Assembly (NCBI RefSeq): GCF_002356315.1 | Contig: NZ_AP018164.1 | Span: 2,356,001 to 2,420,000, forward strand | Length of the DNA stretch: 64,000 bases | Reading direction: 5' to 3' | Source of the DNA: Mycobacterium shigaense | GTDB lineage: Bacteria; Actinomycetota; Actinomycetes; Mycobacteriales; Mycobacteriaceae | Part shown: positions 27,236-39,707 of the stretch, in pieces | How the letters are laid out: each line of letters opens with the position of its first letter | Numbering within the stretch: the first letter of the stretch is position 1 | Notes under the pieces: model-generated | The model's database searches: none | What the model saw: the letters and a program-made list of their open reading frames with translations, nothing else | What the model was told of the DNA's origin: nothing | Made by a program: the position numbers and the translations under genes

Positions 27236-28285
27236 GTGACTCAAGCGGCCACTCGACCGGAAACCGAAGCCGACGGCACCGCTGATCAGGAAGCCGACAT
27301 TCTGGCATTAGCCCGGCAGCAGGTGCTCGAGGGCGGCGAGGGACTGAGCAAGGACCAAGTGCTCGAGGTCCTGCAGCTGCCCGACGATCGGCTCGAGGAG
27401 CTGCTGGCCCTGGCCCACGAGGTCCGGATGCGCTGGTGCGGTCCCGAGGTCGAGGTCGAGGGCATCATCAGCCTCAAGACCGGCGGGTGCCCGGAGGACT
27501 GCCACTTCTGCTCCCAGTCGGGGCTGTTCTCGTCGCCGGTGCGCAGTGCCCGGCTCGACATCCCGAGCCTGGTCGAGGCGGCCAAGCAAACGGCCAAATC
27601 CGGCGCCACCGAATTCTGCATCGTCGCGGCGGTCCGTGGGCCCGACGAGCGGCTGATGGCCCAGGTCGCGGCCGGTATCGAGGCGATTCGCGACGAGGTC
27701 GAGATCAACGTCGCCTGCTCGCTGGGCATGCTGACCGCCGAGCAGGTCGACGAGCTGGCGGCGATGGGCGTGCACCGCTACAACCACAACCTCGAGACCG
27801 CCCGCTCGTTCTTCACCAACGTCGTCACCACCCACACCTGGGAAGAGCGCTGGGAGACGCTGTCGATGGTGCGCGACGCCGGTATGGAGGTGTGCTGCGG
27901 CGGCATCCTGGGCATGGGCGAGACCCTGGAGCAGCGCGCGGAATTCGCCGCCGAGCTGGCCGAGCTGAGCCCCGACGAGGTGCCGCTGAACTTCCTGAAC
28001 CCGCGCCCAGGCACACCGTTCGGTGATCTGGAGGTGCTGCCGGCGACCGAGGCGCTCAAGTCGGTGGCCGCGTTCCGGCTGGCGTTGCCTCGCACGATGC
28101 TGCGTTTCGCGGGCGGCCGGGAGATCACCCTCGGCGATCTGGGCGCCAAGCAGGGCATCCTGGGCGGCATCAACGCCGTGATCGTCGGCAACTACCTGAC
28201 CACGCTCGGGCGACCCGCCGAGGCCGATCTGCAGCTGCTCGACGACCTGCAGATGCCCCTCAAGGGGCTCAACGCCAGCCTGTAG
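27236..28285 (+). CDS. bioB: Biotin synthase BioB
   Basis: A 349-residue radical SAM enzyme that inserts sulfur into dethiobiotin. The [4Fe-4S] motif CPEDCHFC supplies C85, C89 and C92. The [2Fe-2S] cluster ligands are in the barrel ([15 protein letters not shown]), and [12 protein letters not shown] and [11 protein letters not shown] are typical BioB blocks. GTG 27236 is chosen over upstream starts because it gives the Rv1589 length and follows AGGAGAG. It is followed after 3 bases by bsaP, its accessory protein gene. Confidence 0.96.
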   Translation: MTQAATRPETEADGTADQEADILALARQQVLEGGEGLSKDQVLEVLQLPDDRLEELLALAHEVRMRWCGPEVEVEGIISLKTGGCPEDCHFCSQSGLFSSPVRSARLDIPSLVEAAKQTAKSGATEFCIVAAVRGPDERLMAQVAAGIEAIRDEVEINVACSLGMLTAEQVDELAAMGVHRYNHNLETARSFFTNVVTTHTWEERWETLSMVRDAGMEVCCGGILGMGETLEQRAEFAAELAELSPDEVPLNFLNPRPGTPFGDLEVLPATEALKSVAAFRLALPRTMLRFAGGREITLGDLGAKQGILGGINAVIVGNYLTTLGRPAEADLQLLDDLQMPLKGLNASL

Positions 28286-28288
28286 CGA

Positions 28289-28531
28289 TTGGTTTTGAAC
28301 GTTGTGAGTAGCGATCTCGGTGCTCCGGTCAGCGCCGGCATCTACAACGTCTACACGGGGGAATTGGGCGGCACGACGACGCCGACGGCAGCCCGGCTGG
28401 GCCTCGAACCTCCCCGGTTCTGCGCGGAATGCGGACGCCGGATGACCGTTCAGGTCCGTCCCGACGGCTGGCGCGCGCAATGCTCGCGGCACGGCCAGGT
28501 GGACTCGACCGACCTGGAGGCCCAACGATGA
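28289..28531 (+). CDS. bsaP: Biotin synthase auxiliary protein BsaP (Rv1590-like)
   Basis: An 80-residue protein with three conserved cysteines: C45 and C48 in RFCAECGR and C65 in AQCSRHG. Actinobacterial homologues next to bioB (Rv1590 in M. tuberculosis) have been reported, as I recall, to be small iron-sulfur proteins required for BioB activity, probably replacing another auxiliary in cluster repair or sulfur supply. The start is uncertain: TTG 28289 is taken, but TTG 28295 or GTG 28304 are possible. It lies 3 bases after bioB and overlaps the DUF2567 gene in an ATGA junction, so the three genes are cotranslated. Confidence 0.85.
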   Translation: MVLNVVSSDLGAPVSAGIYNVYTGELGGTTTPTAARLGLEPPRFCAECGRRMTVQVRPDGWRAQCSRHGQVDSTDLEAQR

Positions 28532-29187
28532 CCGACCAAATCGGGGCCGTGACCACCGAGCCCGTCGGCCAGCCCGCGACGCCGCCGACCCGCGCGACCG
28601 TGGTTCTGACGCTGGGGCTGGCGATGGCCGGGGTCGTGGTCGGCGCCCTGTGGGCGTGGATCGCCCCGCCGATTCACCTGGTGGTGGCCATGACCCGGGC
28701 GGGTGAGCGGGTGCACGACTACCTGGGGACCGAGTCCGACCACTTCTTCGACGTGCCCTGCCTGATGCTGGGATTGCTGACCGTGTTGGCGGTCATCACT
28801 CCGGTGTTGGTGTGGCAGTGGCGCGCACACCGGGGGCCGAGGATGGTCATCGGGATATCGATCGGCATGGTGCTCGCGGCCGCCGTCGCCTCGGGCCTGG
28901 GGGCGGTGCTGGTGCGACTGCGATACGGCGCGCTGAATGTCGACTCGGTAGCGCTGTCGGGCAAGCCGTCGGTCGCCTATGTCGTGGAGGCGCCGCCGGT
29001 GTTCTTCGGGCACGGGCCCCTGCAGATCGCGGCGACCCTGGTGTGGCCCGCCGCGATCGCGGCGCTGGTCTACGCGGCGCTCGCGGCCGGGAATGCCCAT
29101 GACGACCTGGGTGGATTTCCCCCGGACGGCCACGACCCACACGCTGCGCGGGTCAAACCGGAAGCCCCCGAGGGCGCCGTCTCCTAG
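28528..29187 (+). CDS. DUF2567 membrane protein (Rv1591-like)
   Basis: A 219-residue integral membrane protein with four hydrophobic segments (about 23-48, 76-96, 105-127 and 162-188) and polar ends. The central periplasmic stretch contains [31 protein letters not shown]. It belongs to the actinobacterial DUF2567 family; the role is unknown. ATG 28528 overlaps the bsaP stop. The linkage to bioB-bsaP is conserved in M. tuberculosis, which could mean a role in biotin or precursor traffic, but nothing in the sequence proves this. Confidence 0.8.
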   Translation: MTDQIGAVTTEPVGQPATPPTRATVVLTLGLAMAGVVVGALWAWIAPPIHLVVAMTRAGERVHDYLGTESDHFFDVPCLMLGLLTVLAVITPVLVWQWRAHRGPRMVIGISIGMVLAAAVASGLGAVLVRLRYGALNVDSVALSGKPSVAYVVEAPPVFFGHGPLQIAATLVWPAAIAALVYAALAAGNAHDDLGGFPPDGHDPHAARVKPEAPEGAVS

Positions 29188-29214
29188 CCGGTTCTGCGCC
29201 CGCGACAGCCGCCT

Positions 29215-30555
29215 TTACAGCGGGCGGCGGTGGATCTTCCGCCCCGTGATCACCTTGGCGGCGGTGATGCCCAGCCGGACCATGCCGGCATAGGTCATAG
29301 GGTTGAGCATGGTCGGCCACACCGTCCTGATCAGGTGGTCGGTCAGCGGCCGGCGGGCGAACCGGTCGGTGAGCCAGCGCAGCGTCATAGGGGCGGACAG
29401 CGGGTGCAGGAACATGTGCTCGTTGAATGCGTCGCGGTGGTAGCTGACGCTGGCGCCGCCGGCCGAATAGGCGTCGGCCAGCGCGTCGATGTCGTGCACG
29501 TCGATCAGATAGTCGTGCACGGCCTGCACGATCAGGACCGGCGGTGCGGGCGTCGCGGTACCGAGTTTGATCCTGTCGAAGACGCCGGAGACCTCCGGCG
29601 TCGCCAGGATGTCCTCCAGCGGCTCGTCCAGGTAGTCGCCCATGTTCTTGCCGGCCATGTGCAGGACGGCTTCCACCGTCGTCATGTCTTGAAGCCGGTC
29701 GAGCAGCTCGCGGCCCTCGTCGTTGGTGTGCTCTTTGATCACGCGGTCGAGGTCGGGATAGATCTGGGACAGCGCGGCGACCACCAGCGCCGGCAGTCCC
29801 GCGAAGAAGCCGCCGTTGAGCCGCCGGAACGTGTGGCCCAGGTCGCCGACGGGTGAGCCCAGTACGGCTCCGACGATGTCCAGCTCGGGCGCGTAGTCGG
29901 CACACACTTCGGCGGCCCACGCGCTGGCCAGCCCGCCGCCGGAGTATCCCCACAGGCCGATCGGCGCCGACGAGGGGATCCCGACGTGGTCTGAGTTCAG
30001 CGCGGCGCGGATGCCGTCCAGCACGCGGTAGCCGGGTTCGTAGGGGGCACCCCACATGCCGCGCAGACCTTCGTGATCGGGCACCGAGACCGCCCAGCCT
30101 TCGGCGAGGGCGGCGGCGACGAGCAGCAGCTCCAACTGGGCCACCGAGCCGAGGGCTTTCGCCCTGCGCCGCAGGGCGTACGAGGGGAAACAGCGCGATG
30201 ACATGGCGTCGATCGCGCACTGATAGGACAGCAGCGGGATGAGGTGCCCGGGCGCGCGTTCGGCCGGGACGATCACGGTGGTCACCGACGCCTCCGGCTT
30301 GCCGTTCATGTCCGTGGTGCGGTAGAGCAGCTGAACGGCCCTGATCGGCTGCGGAATCAGGCCGAGAAAGGCCAGCTCGACGTCGCGGGAGCGCAGCACT
30401 GTTCCCGCCTCGGCGTGCTGAAAGCCGGGTGGGGGCTGGTAAAACGGGTCGTCGCAGGGCAGCACCGGCAGCGCCTTGAGTTGCAATTGTTCGTGCTGCG
30501 GCCAGCCGATCCACTCGGCGCCGCTCGTCCCCGCCAAATTGCCGAGTTCGGACAT
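29215..30555 (-). CDS. Lipase/esterase of the secretory lipase (LIP) family, Rv1592c-like
   Basis: A 446-residue alpha/beta hydrolase. The nucleophile is S205 in [12 protein letters not shown]; the late acid and histidine lie in [11 protein letters not shown] and FNEHMFLHP. It aligns along its whole length with Rv1592c, a reported lipase. No signal peptide is apparent. ATG 30553-30555 is preferred over a longer in-frame start (30678) because an AAGGGA ribosome site sits 7 bases upstream and the length then equals the homologue. It is convergent with DUF2567 and has its own promoter in the 184-base gap after nrtR. Confidence 0.9.
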   Translation of the reverse strand: MSELGNLAGTSGAEWIGWPQHEQLQLKALPVLPCDDPFYQPPPGFQHAEAGTVLRSRDVELAFLGLIPQPIRAVQLLYRTTDMNGKPEASVTTVIVPAERAPGHLIPLLSYQCAIDAMSSRCFPSYALRRRAKALGSVAQLELLLVAAALAEGWAVSVPDHEGLRGMWGAPYEPGYRVLDGIRAALNSDHVGIPSSAPIGLWGYSGGGLASAWAAEVCADYAPELDIVGAVLGSPVGDLGHTFRRLNGGFFAGLPALVVAALSQIYPDLDRVIKEHTNDEGRELLDRLQDMTTVEAVLHMAGKNMGDYLDEPLEDILATPEVSGVFDRIKLGTATPAPPVLIVQAVHDYLIDVHDIDALADAYSAGGASVSYHRDAFNEHMFLHPLSAPMTLRWLTDRFARRPLTDHLIRTVWPTMLNPMTYAGMVRLGITAAKVITGRKIHRRPL

Positions 30556-30739
30556 TGAGTTCCCTTCTAGGCCATTCGGCATTTTCGCGCATGAACGGGT
30601 GGTAACCAAAATGTCGTGGCCGGCTGTGAGCCATTTCGCGCTGCCCCGGTGGCTCGTCGGCGTCCTATCGCAGCCCAATGTACCGGCGCGCCGGAAATTG
30701 GCCTTCCGCCCACGCGGGTGGTCGGGATAATGCGCCGAA

Positions 30740-31459
30740 TCAGGACCCAGGCGGTCTCAGGGCGGCGAATTCGTCGGTGACCCGCAGCTGGGAATCGGTG
30801 AAGTGGTACAGGGCTGCGGGCCGGCCCCCGCTGCGGCCCGACTGTGCGATGGTGCCGGTCTGCGTGATTACGCCGCGGCGCACCAGGACGCGCTGCAGGT
30901 TCGTCGTGTCCACCTGATATCCGAGCGCGGCGCAGTAGATGTCGCGCAGCGTGGAAAGTGCGAATTCCCTTGGTGCTAAGGCAAATCCAATGTTGGTGTA
31001 GGACATCTTGGCGATCAGCCGGGTGTGGGCGTGGCTCACCATCGTGCCGTGGTCGAACGCCATCGGCGGCAGGGAGCTCACCGGGTGCCAGCGGGTGTCC
31101 GGCGGCAGTTCGGGCGTCGCGGGGGAGGGCACCAGCCCCAGGAATGTCGTTGCGATCGTGCGGGGGCCCGGCACCCGGCGCGGGTCGGAGAACACGGCGA
31201 GCTGCTCCAAGTGAGCAAGCTCTCGTAAATCGACTTTTTCGGCCAATTGGCGGCGCACCGAGGTGGTCAGGTCCTCGTTATTGCGTAATTTGCCGCCCGG
31301 CAGCGACCATGCGCCGCGCTGCGGATCCTGGGCGCGTTGCCACAACAACACGTTAAGCTGCGGTTTTCCTATGCGGTGGGTTCCCTTAACCTGCTCGGGA
31401 TCCTGTCGAACCTGGAACACGGCCGCGAGCACTTCATGGGCGGTGCTACCATTGGGCAT
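30740..31459 (-). CDS. nrtR: NrtR, Nudix-like transcriptional repressor of NAD synthesis
   Basis: A 239-residue regulator. Residues about 8-150 form a Nudix fold whose Nudix box has decayed: after [13 protein letters not shown] the catalytic REUxEE helix reads RRQLAEKV, so the first key Glu is Gln. Residues about 155-239 form the winged-helix DNA-binding domain ([20 protein letters not shown]). NrtR proteins repress NAD synthesis genes and respond to ADP-ribose or related metabolites. ATG 31457-31459 touches the palindromic operator and has no Shine-Dalgarno sequence; a perfect TATAAT 7 bases upstream makes the transcript leaderless and self-repressed. It matches Rv1593c. Confidence 0.92.
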   Translation of the reverse strand: MPNGSTAHEVLAAVFQVRQDPEQVKGTHRIGKPQLNVLLWQRAQDPQRGAWSLPGGKLRNNEDLTTSVRRQLAEKVDLRELAHLEQLAVFSDPRRVPGPRTIATTFLGLVPSPATPELPPDTRWHPVSSLPPMAFDHGTMVSHAHTRLIAKMSYTNIGFALAPREFALSTLRDIYCAALGYQVDTTNLQRVLVRRGVITQTGTIAQSGRSGGRPAALYHFTDSQLRVTDEFAALRPPGS

Positions 31460-31482
31460 GTTTTCGATTATAAGTCGAAAAC
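31460..31482. promoter_or_regulatory. NrtR operator with embedded divergent promoters
   Basis: Perfect 8-base arms GTTTTCGA (31460-31467) and TCGAAAAC (31475-31482) flank a 7-base centre. On the minus strand the centre supplies TATAAT, which ends 7 bases before the nrtR ATG. On the plus strand the same AT-rich centre can serve as -10 for nadA, which starts at 31506 behind AAAGGAG. One bound repressor would block both promoters. Confidence 0.8.
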
Positions 31483-31505
31483 CTCCGAGGCCGAAAGGAG
31501 CCGCC

Positions 31506-32555
31506 GTGACGGTCGTGAATCGCATGGACACGCTCGCCGACGACATGATTGCCAACATCGTCGACTCGCCCACCGGCTATCACGGCGTCGACGGTGACGC
31601 GATCTGGGCCGCGGAGATCCGCCGACTCGTCGACTTGCGCGGGGCCACCCTGCTGGCGCACAACTATCAGCTGCCGGCCATCCAGGACGTCGCCGACCAT
31701 GTCGGCGATTCGCTTGCGCTGTCGCGTATCGCCGCCGACGCCGCCGAGGACACCATCGTGTTCTGCGGTGTGCACTTCATGGCCGAGACCGCCAAGATCC
31801 TCAGCCCCGACAAGACCGTGCTCATTCCGGATCAGCGGGCCGGCTGCTCGCTGGCCGACTCGATCACGCCGGAGGACCTGCGGGCGTGGAAGGACGAGCA
31901 CCCCGACGCCGTCGTCGTCTCCTATGTCAACACCACCGCCGCCGTCAAGGCGCTCACCGACATCTGCTGCACGTCATCCAATGCAGTCGACGTGGTCGAG
32001 TCCATCGACCCCGACCGCGAAGTGTTGTTCTGCCCGGACCAATTCCTCGGGGCACACGTCCGTCGGATGACGGGACGCAAAAACCTGCACGTATGGGCCG
32101 GTGAATGCCACGTGCACGCCGGCATCAACGGCGACGAACTCGCCGAACAGGCCCGCGCCAATCCCGAGGCCGACCTGTTCGTGCACCCGGAATGTGGCTG
32201 TGCCACTTCGGCTTTGTACCTGGCCGGGGAGGGCGCGTTTCCGCCGGACCGGGTGAAGATCCTGTCCACGGGCGGCATGCTCGACGCCGCGCACGAGACC
32301 CGCGCCCGCAAGGTCCTGGTCGCCACCGAGGTCGGCATGCTGCACCAGTTGCGCAGGGCCGCACCAAAAGTCGACTTCCAGGCCGTCAACGACCGCGCGT
32401 CGTGCCGGTACATGAAGATGATCACCCCCGCGGCGCTGTTGCGCTGCCTGGTCGAGGGCGCCGACGAGGTGCACGTCGATCCGGATGTCGCGGCGGCCGG
32501 ACGCCGCAGCGTGCAGCGGATGATCGAGATCGGCCAGCCGGGCGGCGGCGAATAA
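31506..32555 (+). CDS. nadA: Quinolinate synthase NadA
   Basis: A 349-residue [4Fe-4S] enzyme that condenses iminoaspartate with dihydroxyacetone phosphate to quinolinate. The cluster cysteines lie in [11 protein letters not shown] (C87), HPECGCATS and [23 protein letters not shown] and [10 protein letters not shown] are active-site blocks. GTG 31506 is chosen over upstream in-frame starts because it follows AAAGGAG by 5 bases and yields the Rv1594 length. It is the first gene of nadA-nadB-nadC, repressed by NrtR through the operator just upstream. It overlaps nadB by one base. Confidence 0.96.
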   Translation: MTVVNRMDTLADDMIANIVDSPTGYHGVDGDAIWAAEIRRLVDLRGATLLAHNYQLPAIQDVADHVGDSLALSRIAADAAEDTIVFCGVHFMAETAKILSPDKTVLIPDQRAGCSLADSITPEDLRAWKDEHPDAVVVSYVNTTAAVKALTDICCTSSNAVDVVESIDPDREVLFCPDQFLGAHVRRMTGRKNLHVWAGECHVHAGINGDELAEQARANPEADLFVHPECGCATSALYLAGEGAFPPDRVKILSTGGMLDAAHETRARKVLVATEVGMLHQLRRAAPKVDFQAVNDRASCRYMKMITPAALLRCLVEGADEVHVDPDVAAAGRRSVQRMIEIGQPGGGE

Positions 32556-34141
32556 TGGCCCGCAGCGTCTGGACGGATTCTGCCGACGTCGTCGTCATCG
32601 GTACCGGTGTCGGCGGACTGGCCGCGGCGCTGGCCGCTCATCGCGCCGGGCGCAGCGTCGTCGTGCTGAACAAGGCCGAACGCACCCACGGGGTCACCGC
32701 GACGCACTACGCGCAGGGCGGTATCGCGGTGGTGCTGCCGGACAATGACGATTCCATCGAGGCTCACGTCGCCGACACCCTGGCCGCGGGCGCCGGGATG
32801 TGCGATCCCGACGCGGTGTACTCGATCGTCGCCGACGGCTATCGCGCGGTCACCGAATTGGTCGGACACGGGGCGCAATTCGACGAATCCGGACCCGGGC
32901 AGTGGGCGCTGACCCGCGAGGGCGGGCACTCGCGGCGGCGCATCGTGCACGCCGGCGGCGACGCCACCGGTGCCGAGGTGCAACGCGCCCTCGACCACGC
33001 CGCCCGGACACTGGACATCCGCCCCGGCCATGTCGCGCTGTGCGTGCTGCACGACGGCACCGCGGTTACCGGCGTGTCAGTGGGCAACGGGGACGGAATC
33101 GGGATCATCAGCGCCCCTTCGGTGATCCTCGCCTCCGGTGGACTCGGGCACCTCTACAGCGCGACAACCAACCCCGACGGATCGACCGGCGACGGTATCG
33201 CGCTGGCGTTGTGGGCCGGTGTCCCGGTTGCTGATATCGAGTTCATCCAGTTCCACCCGACCATGCTTTTTGTAGCCGGTCACCGGTCCGCTGCCAACGG
33301 CCGCCGGCCGCTGATCACCGAGGCCATCCGCGGCGAGGGGGCGGTATTGCTTGACCGGCACGGCAATTCGGTGACGGTCGGCGTTCACCCGATGGGCGAC
33401 CTGGCGCCGCGCGATGTCGTCGCGGGCGCGATCGACGAGCGACTGAAGGCCACCGGCGATCCCTGCGTCTACCTCGACGCGCGCGCGATCGAGGGTTTCG
33501 AAGCGCGATTCCCCAACGTCACTGCCTCGTGCCGGGCCGCGGGCATCGATCCGGTCCGCCAGCCCATCCCCGTGGTCCCCGGCGCTCACTACAGCTGCGG
33601 CGGCGTCGTCACCGACGTCCATGGCCAGACGCAGCTGTCCGGTTTGTTCGCCGCGGGTGAGGTGGCTCGCACCGGCATGCACGGCGCAAACCGCCTGGCG
33701 TCCAACAGCTTGCTGGAAGGCCTGGTGGTCGGGGGCCGCGCCGGGAAGGCCGCGGCCGCGCACGCGCAGGTGGCCGGCCGGGCGGACGCCGCCGAGCCCG
33801 AGCCGATCGTCCACACGGCCGTGTCGCGCCGCGATCTGCAGACCGCGATGACCAACGATGCCTCGGTCGTGCGCAATTGCAGCGGACTGCAACGCCTTTG
33901 CGCGACGCTGTCGCAGGCGAAAGCTCGCGCCGTGGCCAGCCGCCGAGACTTCGAGGACGTGGCGTTGACCGTGACCGCCCGGGCCGTGGCCGCCGCGGCG
34001 TTGGCCCGCAACGAAAGCCGGGGGTGTCACCACCGCGCCGAGTATCCGGACACCGCGCCGGAGCAGGGCCGCAGCATCGTGGTCCGGCTGTCCGAGGACC
34101 GAAGCGCGGTATGCGCCGAAGCGCTGACGGCGGTGTGCTGA
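32555..34141 (+). CDS. nadB: L-aspartate oxidase NadB
   Basis: A 528-residue FAD enzyme that oxidises L-aspartate to iminoaspartate for NadA. The FAD dinucleotide motif VVIGTGVGGLAAALAA is near residues 13-28; HYAQGGIAVVL, GGHSRRRIVHAGGDATGAE, FIQFHPTM and GAHYSCGGV are conserved succinate-dehydrogenase-type flavoprotein blocks, with catalytic-type Arg and His residues retained. ATG 32555 overlaps the nadA TAA by one base. The length agrees with Rv1595. It feeds de novo NAD synthesis with NadA and NadC. Confidence 0.96.
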   Translation: MARSVWTDSADVVVIGTGVGGLAAALAAHRAGRSVVVLNKAERTHGVTATHYAQGGIAVVLPDNDDSIEAHVADTLAAGAGMCDPDAVYSIVADGYRAVTELVGHGAQFDESGPGQWALTREGGHSRRRIVHAGGDATGAEVQRALDHAARTLDIRPGHVALCVLHDGTAVTGVSVGNGDGIGIISAPSVILASGGLGHLYSATTNPDGSTGDGIALALWAGVPVADIEFIQFHPTMLFVAGHRSAANGRRPLITEAIRGEGAVLLDRHGNSVTVGVHPMGDLAPRDVVAGAIDERLKATGDPCVYLDARAIEGFEARFPNVTASCRAAGIDPVRQPIPVVPGAHYSCGGVVTDVHGQTQLSGLFAAGEVARTGMHGANRLASNSLLEGLVVGGRAGKAAAAHAQVAGRADAAEPEPIVHTAVSRRDLQTAMTNDASVVRNCSGLQRLCATLSQAKARAVASRRDFEDVALTVTARAVAAAALARNESRGCHHRAEYPDTAPEQGRSIVVRLSEDRSAVCAEALTAVC

Positions 34142-34998
34142 TGGCGCTGTCCGACGAGGAGCTGACCGCAGCCAGGGACCTCATCCGGCGTGGCCTGGAC
34201 GAGGACCTGCGCTACGGGCCCGACGTCACCACGCTGGCGACGGTGCCCGCCGGAGCGCGGGCCACGGCCTCGATGGTGCCACGGGAGCCGGGCGTGATCG
34301 CCGGCCTGGACGTCGCGTTGCTGGTCCTCGATGAGGTGCTGGGCGCCGGTGGTTACCAGGTGCTCGATCGGGTCGATGACGGCGCCCGGGTGGAGCCGGG
34401 CCAGTCGGTGTTGACGCTGACCGCCGAGACCCGGGGCCTGCTGACCGCCGAACGCACCACGCTCAACCTGATCTGCCACCTGTCGGGCATCGCGACCGCC
34501 ACCGCGGCCTGGGTCGGCGCCGTCAGCGGCACCCGCGCCAAGGTCAGGGACACCCGCAAAACGCTGCCCGGCCTGCGCGCGCTGCAGAAATACGCGGTGC
34601 GCGTCGGCGGCGGCGTCAACCACCGGCTTGGGCTGGGCGACGCCGCGCTGATCAAGGACAACCATGTCGCGGCCGCGGGATCGGTGGTGGAAGCGCTGCG
34701 GGCGGTCCGCGAGGCCGCGCCCGATCTGCCGTGCGAGGTCGAGGTCGACTCCCTCGAGCAGCTCGACGAGGTTCTGCCGGAGAAGCCCGAGCTGATCCTG
34801 CTGGACAACTTCCCCGTCTGGCAGACGCAGATGGCCGTGCAGCGCCGGGACAGCCGTGCTCCAGCGGTTCTGCTGGAGTCCTCGGGTGGGCTCAGCTTGG
34901 AGAACGCCGCCGCGTACGCCGGCACCGGCGTGGACTATCTCGCCGTCGGGGCGCTGACCCACTCGGTCCGCGTGCTCGACGTCGGTCTGGATATGTAG
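34141..34998 (+). CDS. nadC: Nicotinate-nucleotide pyrophosphorylase (carboxylating) NadC
   Basis: A 285-residue quinolinate phosphoribosyltransferase that makes nicotinate mononucleotide from quinolinate and PRPP. Visible blocks are DEDLRYGPDVTT, LLTAERTTLNL, KVRDTRKTLPGLR, GGGVNHRLGLGDAALIKDNH and EVEVDSLEQ, which contain the conserved Arg, Lys, His and Glu of the active site. ATG 34141 overlaps the nadB stop by one base, and the length equals Rv1596. Last gene of the nad operon; the MDR gene begins 25 bases later and may be cotranscribed. Confidence 0.96.
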   Translation: MALSDEELTAARDLIRRGLDEDLRYGPDVTTLATVPAGARATASMVPREPGVIAGLDVALLVLDEVLGAGGYQVLDRVDDGARVEPGQSVLTLTAETRGLLTAERTTLNLICHLSGIATATAAWVGAVSGTRAKVRDTRKTLPGLRALQKYAVRVGGGVNHRLGLGDAALIKDNHVAAAGSVVEALRAVREAAPDLPCEVEVDSLEQLDEVLPEKPELILLDNFPVWQTQMAVQRRDSRAPAVLLESSGGLSLENAAAYAGTGVDYLAVGALTHSVRVLDVGLDM

Positions 34999-35023
34999 CC
35001 GCGTCGCGCCCGACAATGCTCGG

Positions 35024-36049
35024 ATGAGGCAGCTGACTTACGAAGAGGCCGGGCGATACGCCTGGCGCGACGTTCCCGATCCGGAGATCACCGCGCCCGA
35101 GCAGGCGTTGGTTAGGCCCTTGCAGGTGGCGTGCTGCGACCTCGACGTGGCGGTCGCGCACGGCCGGGCGCCGCTGCCGCCCGGCTATGCCGTCGGGCAC
35201 GAAGGGCTGGCCGAGGTCGTCGCCATCGGTGCCGGCGTCACCGATGTGCGGGCCGGCGATCGGGTGGTGGTGCCGTTCCAGATCAGCTGCGGGCAGTGCG
35301 CGCGGTGCCGTCGGGGTGCGACGGGTTCGTGCGGTTCGGTGCCGCTGATGGCGATGTACGGGCTGGGCCCGCTGGCCGGCCTCAACGGCGGCGGGTTCAT
35401 GTCAGATCTGGTGCTGGTGCCCTACGCCGACGCGATGCTGCTGCGAGTTCCCGACGGCGTGGCCGCCAGCGCCGTCGCGTCACTGTCGGACAACATCCCC
35501 GACGGCTGGCGTGGAGTCGGGCCCTACGCGGCGGAATTAGCCGCGCTCGACCCCGCCGATCGCCGGATCCTGGTGGTCGGAAGGCTGTCGATCGGGCTGT
35601 ACGCGGCGGCGTGTGCGGTCGCATATGGCGCCCACGTCGACTATGTCGACACCGACGAGGGGCGGCTGGCGGCCGCCGAGCAGCTGGGTGCCGCGGTCCA
35701 TGATCGGCCGAAGCCGGACAAGTCCTGGGAGCCGTATCCGGTGACGATGCACACCGCGGGCGACGTGTCGTCGCTGAATGCCGCGCTGCGGGCAACCTGG
35801 CCGGACGGCGTGTGCACCGACACCGGCATCTACTACACGCCGGTGGAGATGCCGGTCCTGCAGATGTACACCCGTGGCGTGCGGTTCGTCACCGGCCGGG
35901 TCAACGCCCGCGCCGCCATCCCGCACGTGCTCGAACTGCTGGCGGGCGGATGCGACTTCGGCCCGGCGGTCGATCGCGTCGTCGAATGGGACGACGCCCC
36001 CGAAGTCTGGCCGACGATGACCGGCAAGACCGTCTTTACCCGGGCCTAG
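35024..36049 (+). CDS. Zinc-type MDR dehydrogenase
   Basis: A 341-residue medium-chain dehydrogenase/reductase. The structural zinc motif CX2CX2CX7C is intact in SCGQCARCRRGATGSC (first Cys about residue 89). Catalytic zinc ligands fit C38 or C39 in ACCDLDV and the GHEG motif at about 58-61. The dinucleotide-binding loop reads VVGRLSIGLYAA instead of GxGxxG, so cofactor use may be atypical. D202 and D204 after the next strand (HVDYVDTDE) would favour NAD over NADP. The substrate is unknown. It follows nadC by 25 bases but has no place in the M. tuberculosis gene order, so it is an accessory insertion. Confidence 0.82.
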   Translation: MRQLTYEEAGRYAWRDVPDPEITAPEQALVRPLQVACCDLDVAVAHGRAPLPPGYAVGHEGLAEVVAIGAGVTDVRAGDRVVVPFQISCGQCARCRRGATGSCGSVPLMAMYGLGPLAGLNGGGFMSDLVLVPYADAMLLRVPDGVAASAVASLSDNIPDGWRGVGPYAAELAALDPADRRILVVGRLSIGLYAAACAVAYGAHVDYVDTDEGRLAAAEQLGAAVHDRPKPDKSWEPYPVTMHTAGDVSSLNAALRATWPDGVCTDTGIYYTPVEMPVLQMYTRGVRFVTGRVNARAAIPHVLELLAGGCDFGPAVDRVVEWDDAPEVWPTMTGKTVFTRA

Positions 36050-36167
36050 CCGGCCGCATCCACGGCGTTGAGATTGCGTCCAGGGCGGCAGATCGCCGGA
36101 ACGCGCCGTCGTCGCACACTCAAAGCTCCGCGCGCACGCTCGACGCGCGCCAGGCGGCCCGCGACAC
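36050..36167. other. Intergenic stretch with CACTCA repeats
   Basis: This 118-base gap between convergent genes includes CGCACACTCAAAGC (36113-36126) and CGACACTCAAGCG near its end, similar to the segment at 941-959. No gene, promoter or clear terminator is seen. Confidence 0.3.
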
Positions 36168-36581
36168 TCAAGCGACGACGTCGCTGACCAACACCGCCAT
36201 GCGGCGCAACTGCACGCGGGCCAGCCAGGGCAGCCCTTCGCCGTCGGCCCCTGCGGGCAGCACCCGGGGATTGGTGAGGTGCACGTCGCTGCGGGCGAAA
36301 TGCAGGGTGGCCTGGCCCTCGGCCAGCACGTTCTTCACCCAATCCGTCTTGCCGTGGCCCAACGCGATCGCCAGCACCTTGCCCTTGCGGTAGGCGGTGA
36401 CGATGGTGTTATAGGTCTTGCCGGACTTGCGGCCGTGGTGCTCGATCGTGCCGGTTCCGGGCAGATAGCGGGCAATCGGTTTGAGTGCCGAATTGAGGTA
36501 CTTGACCTGGAGGTTCTCAAACCAGACCGGGTAAACCATCGGGAAGCCCGGCGCGACGTTCGGGTGATCCTTGGGGGACAT
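36168..36581 (-). CDS. Ddn-like nitroreductase/deazaflavin-binding family protein (Rv1598c-like)
   Basis: A 137-residue protein of the Ddn-related split-barrel family. Signature segments are LPGTGTIEHHGRKSGKTYNTIVTAYRKG, the family's glycine/arginine loop, and the C-terminal LPWLARVQLRRMA. F420 binding is likely by family; the reaction is unknown. ATG 36579-36581 (MSPKDHP) is preferred over a longer start because homologues begin there. It is divergent from hisD, 56 bases away, the same arrangement as Rv1598c/hisD. It is only distantly similar to the paralogue at 3921-4358. Confidence 0.83.
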   Translation of the reverse strand: MSPKDHPNVAPGFPMVYPVWFENLQVKYLNSALKPIARYLPGTGTIEHHGRKSGKTYNTIVTAYRKGKVLAIALGHGKTDWVKNVLAEGQATLHFARSDVHLTNPRVLPAGADGEGLPWLARVQLRRMAVLVSDVVA

Positions 36582-36624
36582 AACGGGCACAGTACCGGTC
36601 GGAAATGTATTTGAGCTGCTCTGG

Positions 36625-36637
36625 GACAATGGACAAC
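36625..36637 (+). promoter_or_regulatory. hisD: Candidate leaderless -10 element for hisD
   Basis: GACAAT (36625-36630) lies exactly 7 bases before GTG 36638 and no ribosome site precedes that codon, fitting a leaderless his operon message. The first base departs from the usual TANNNT. Confidence 0.4.
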
Positions 36638-39703
<3,066 letters not shown>

Positions 39704-39707
<4 letters not shown>

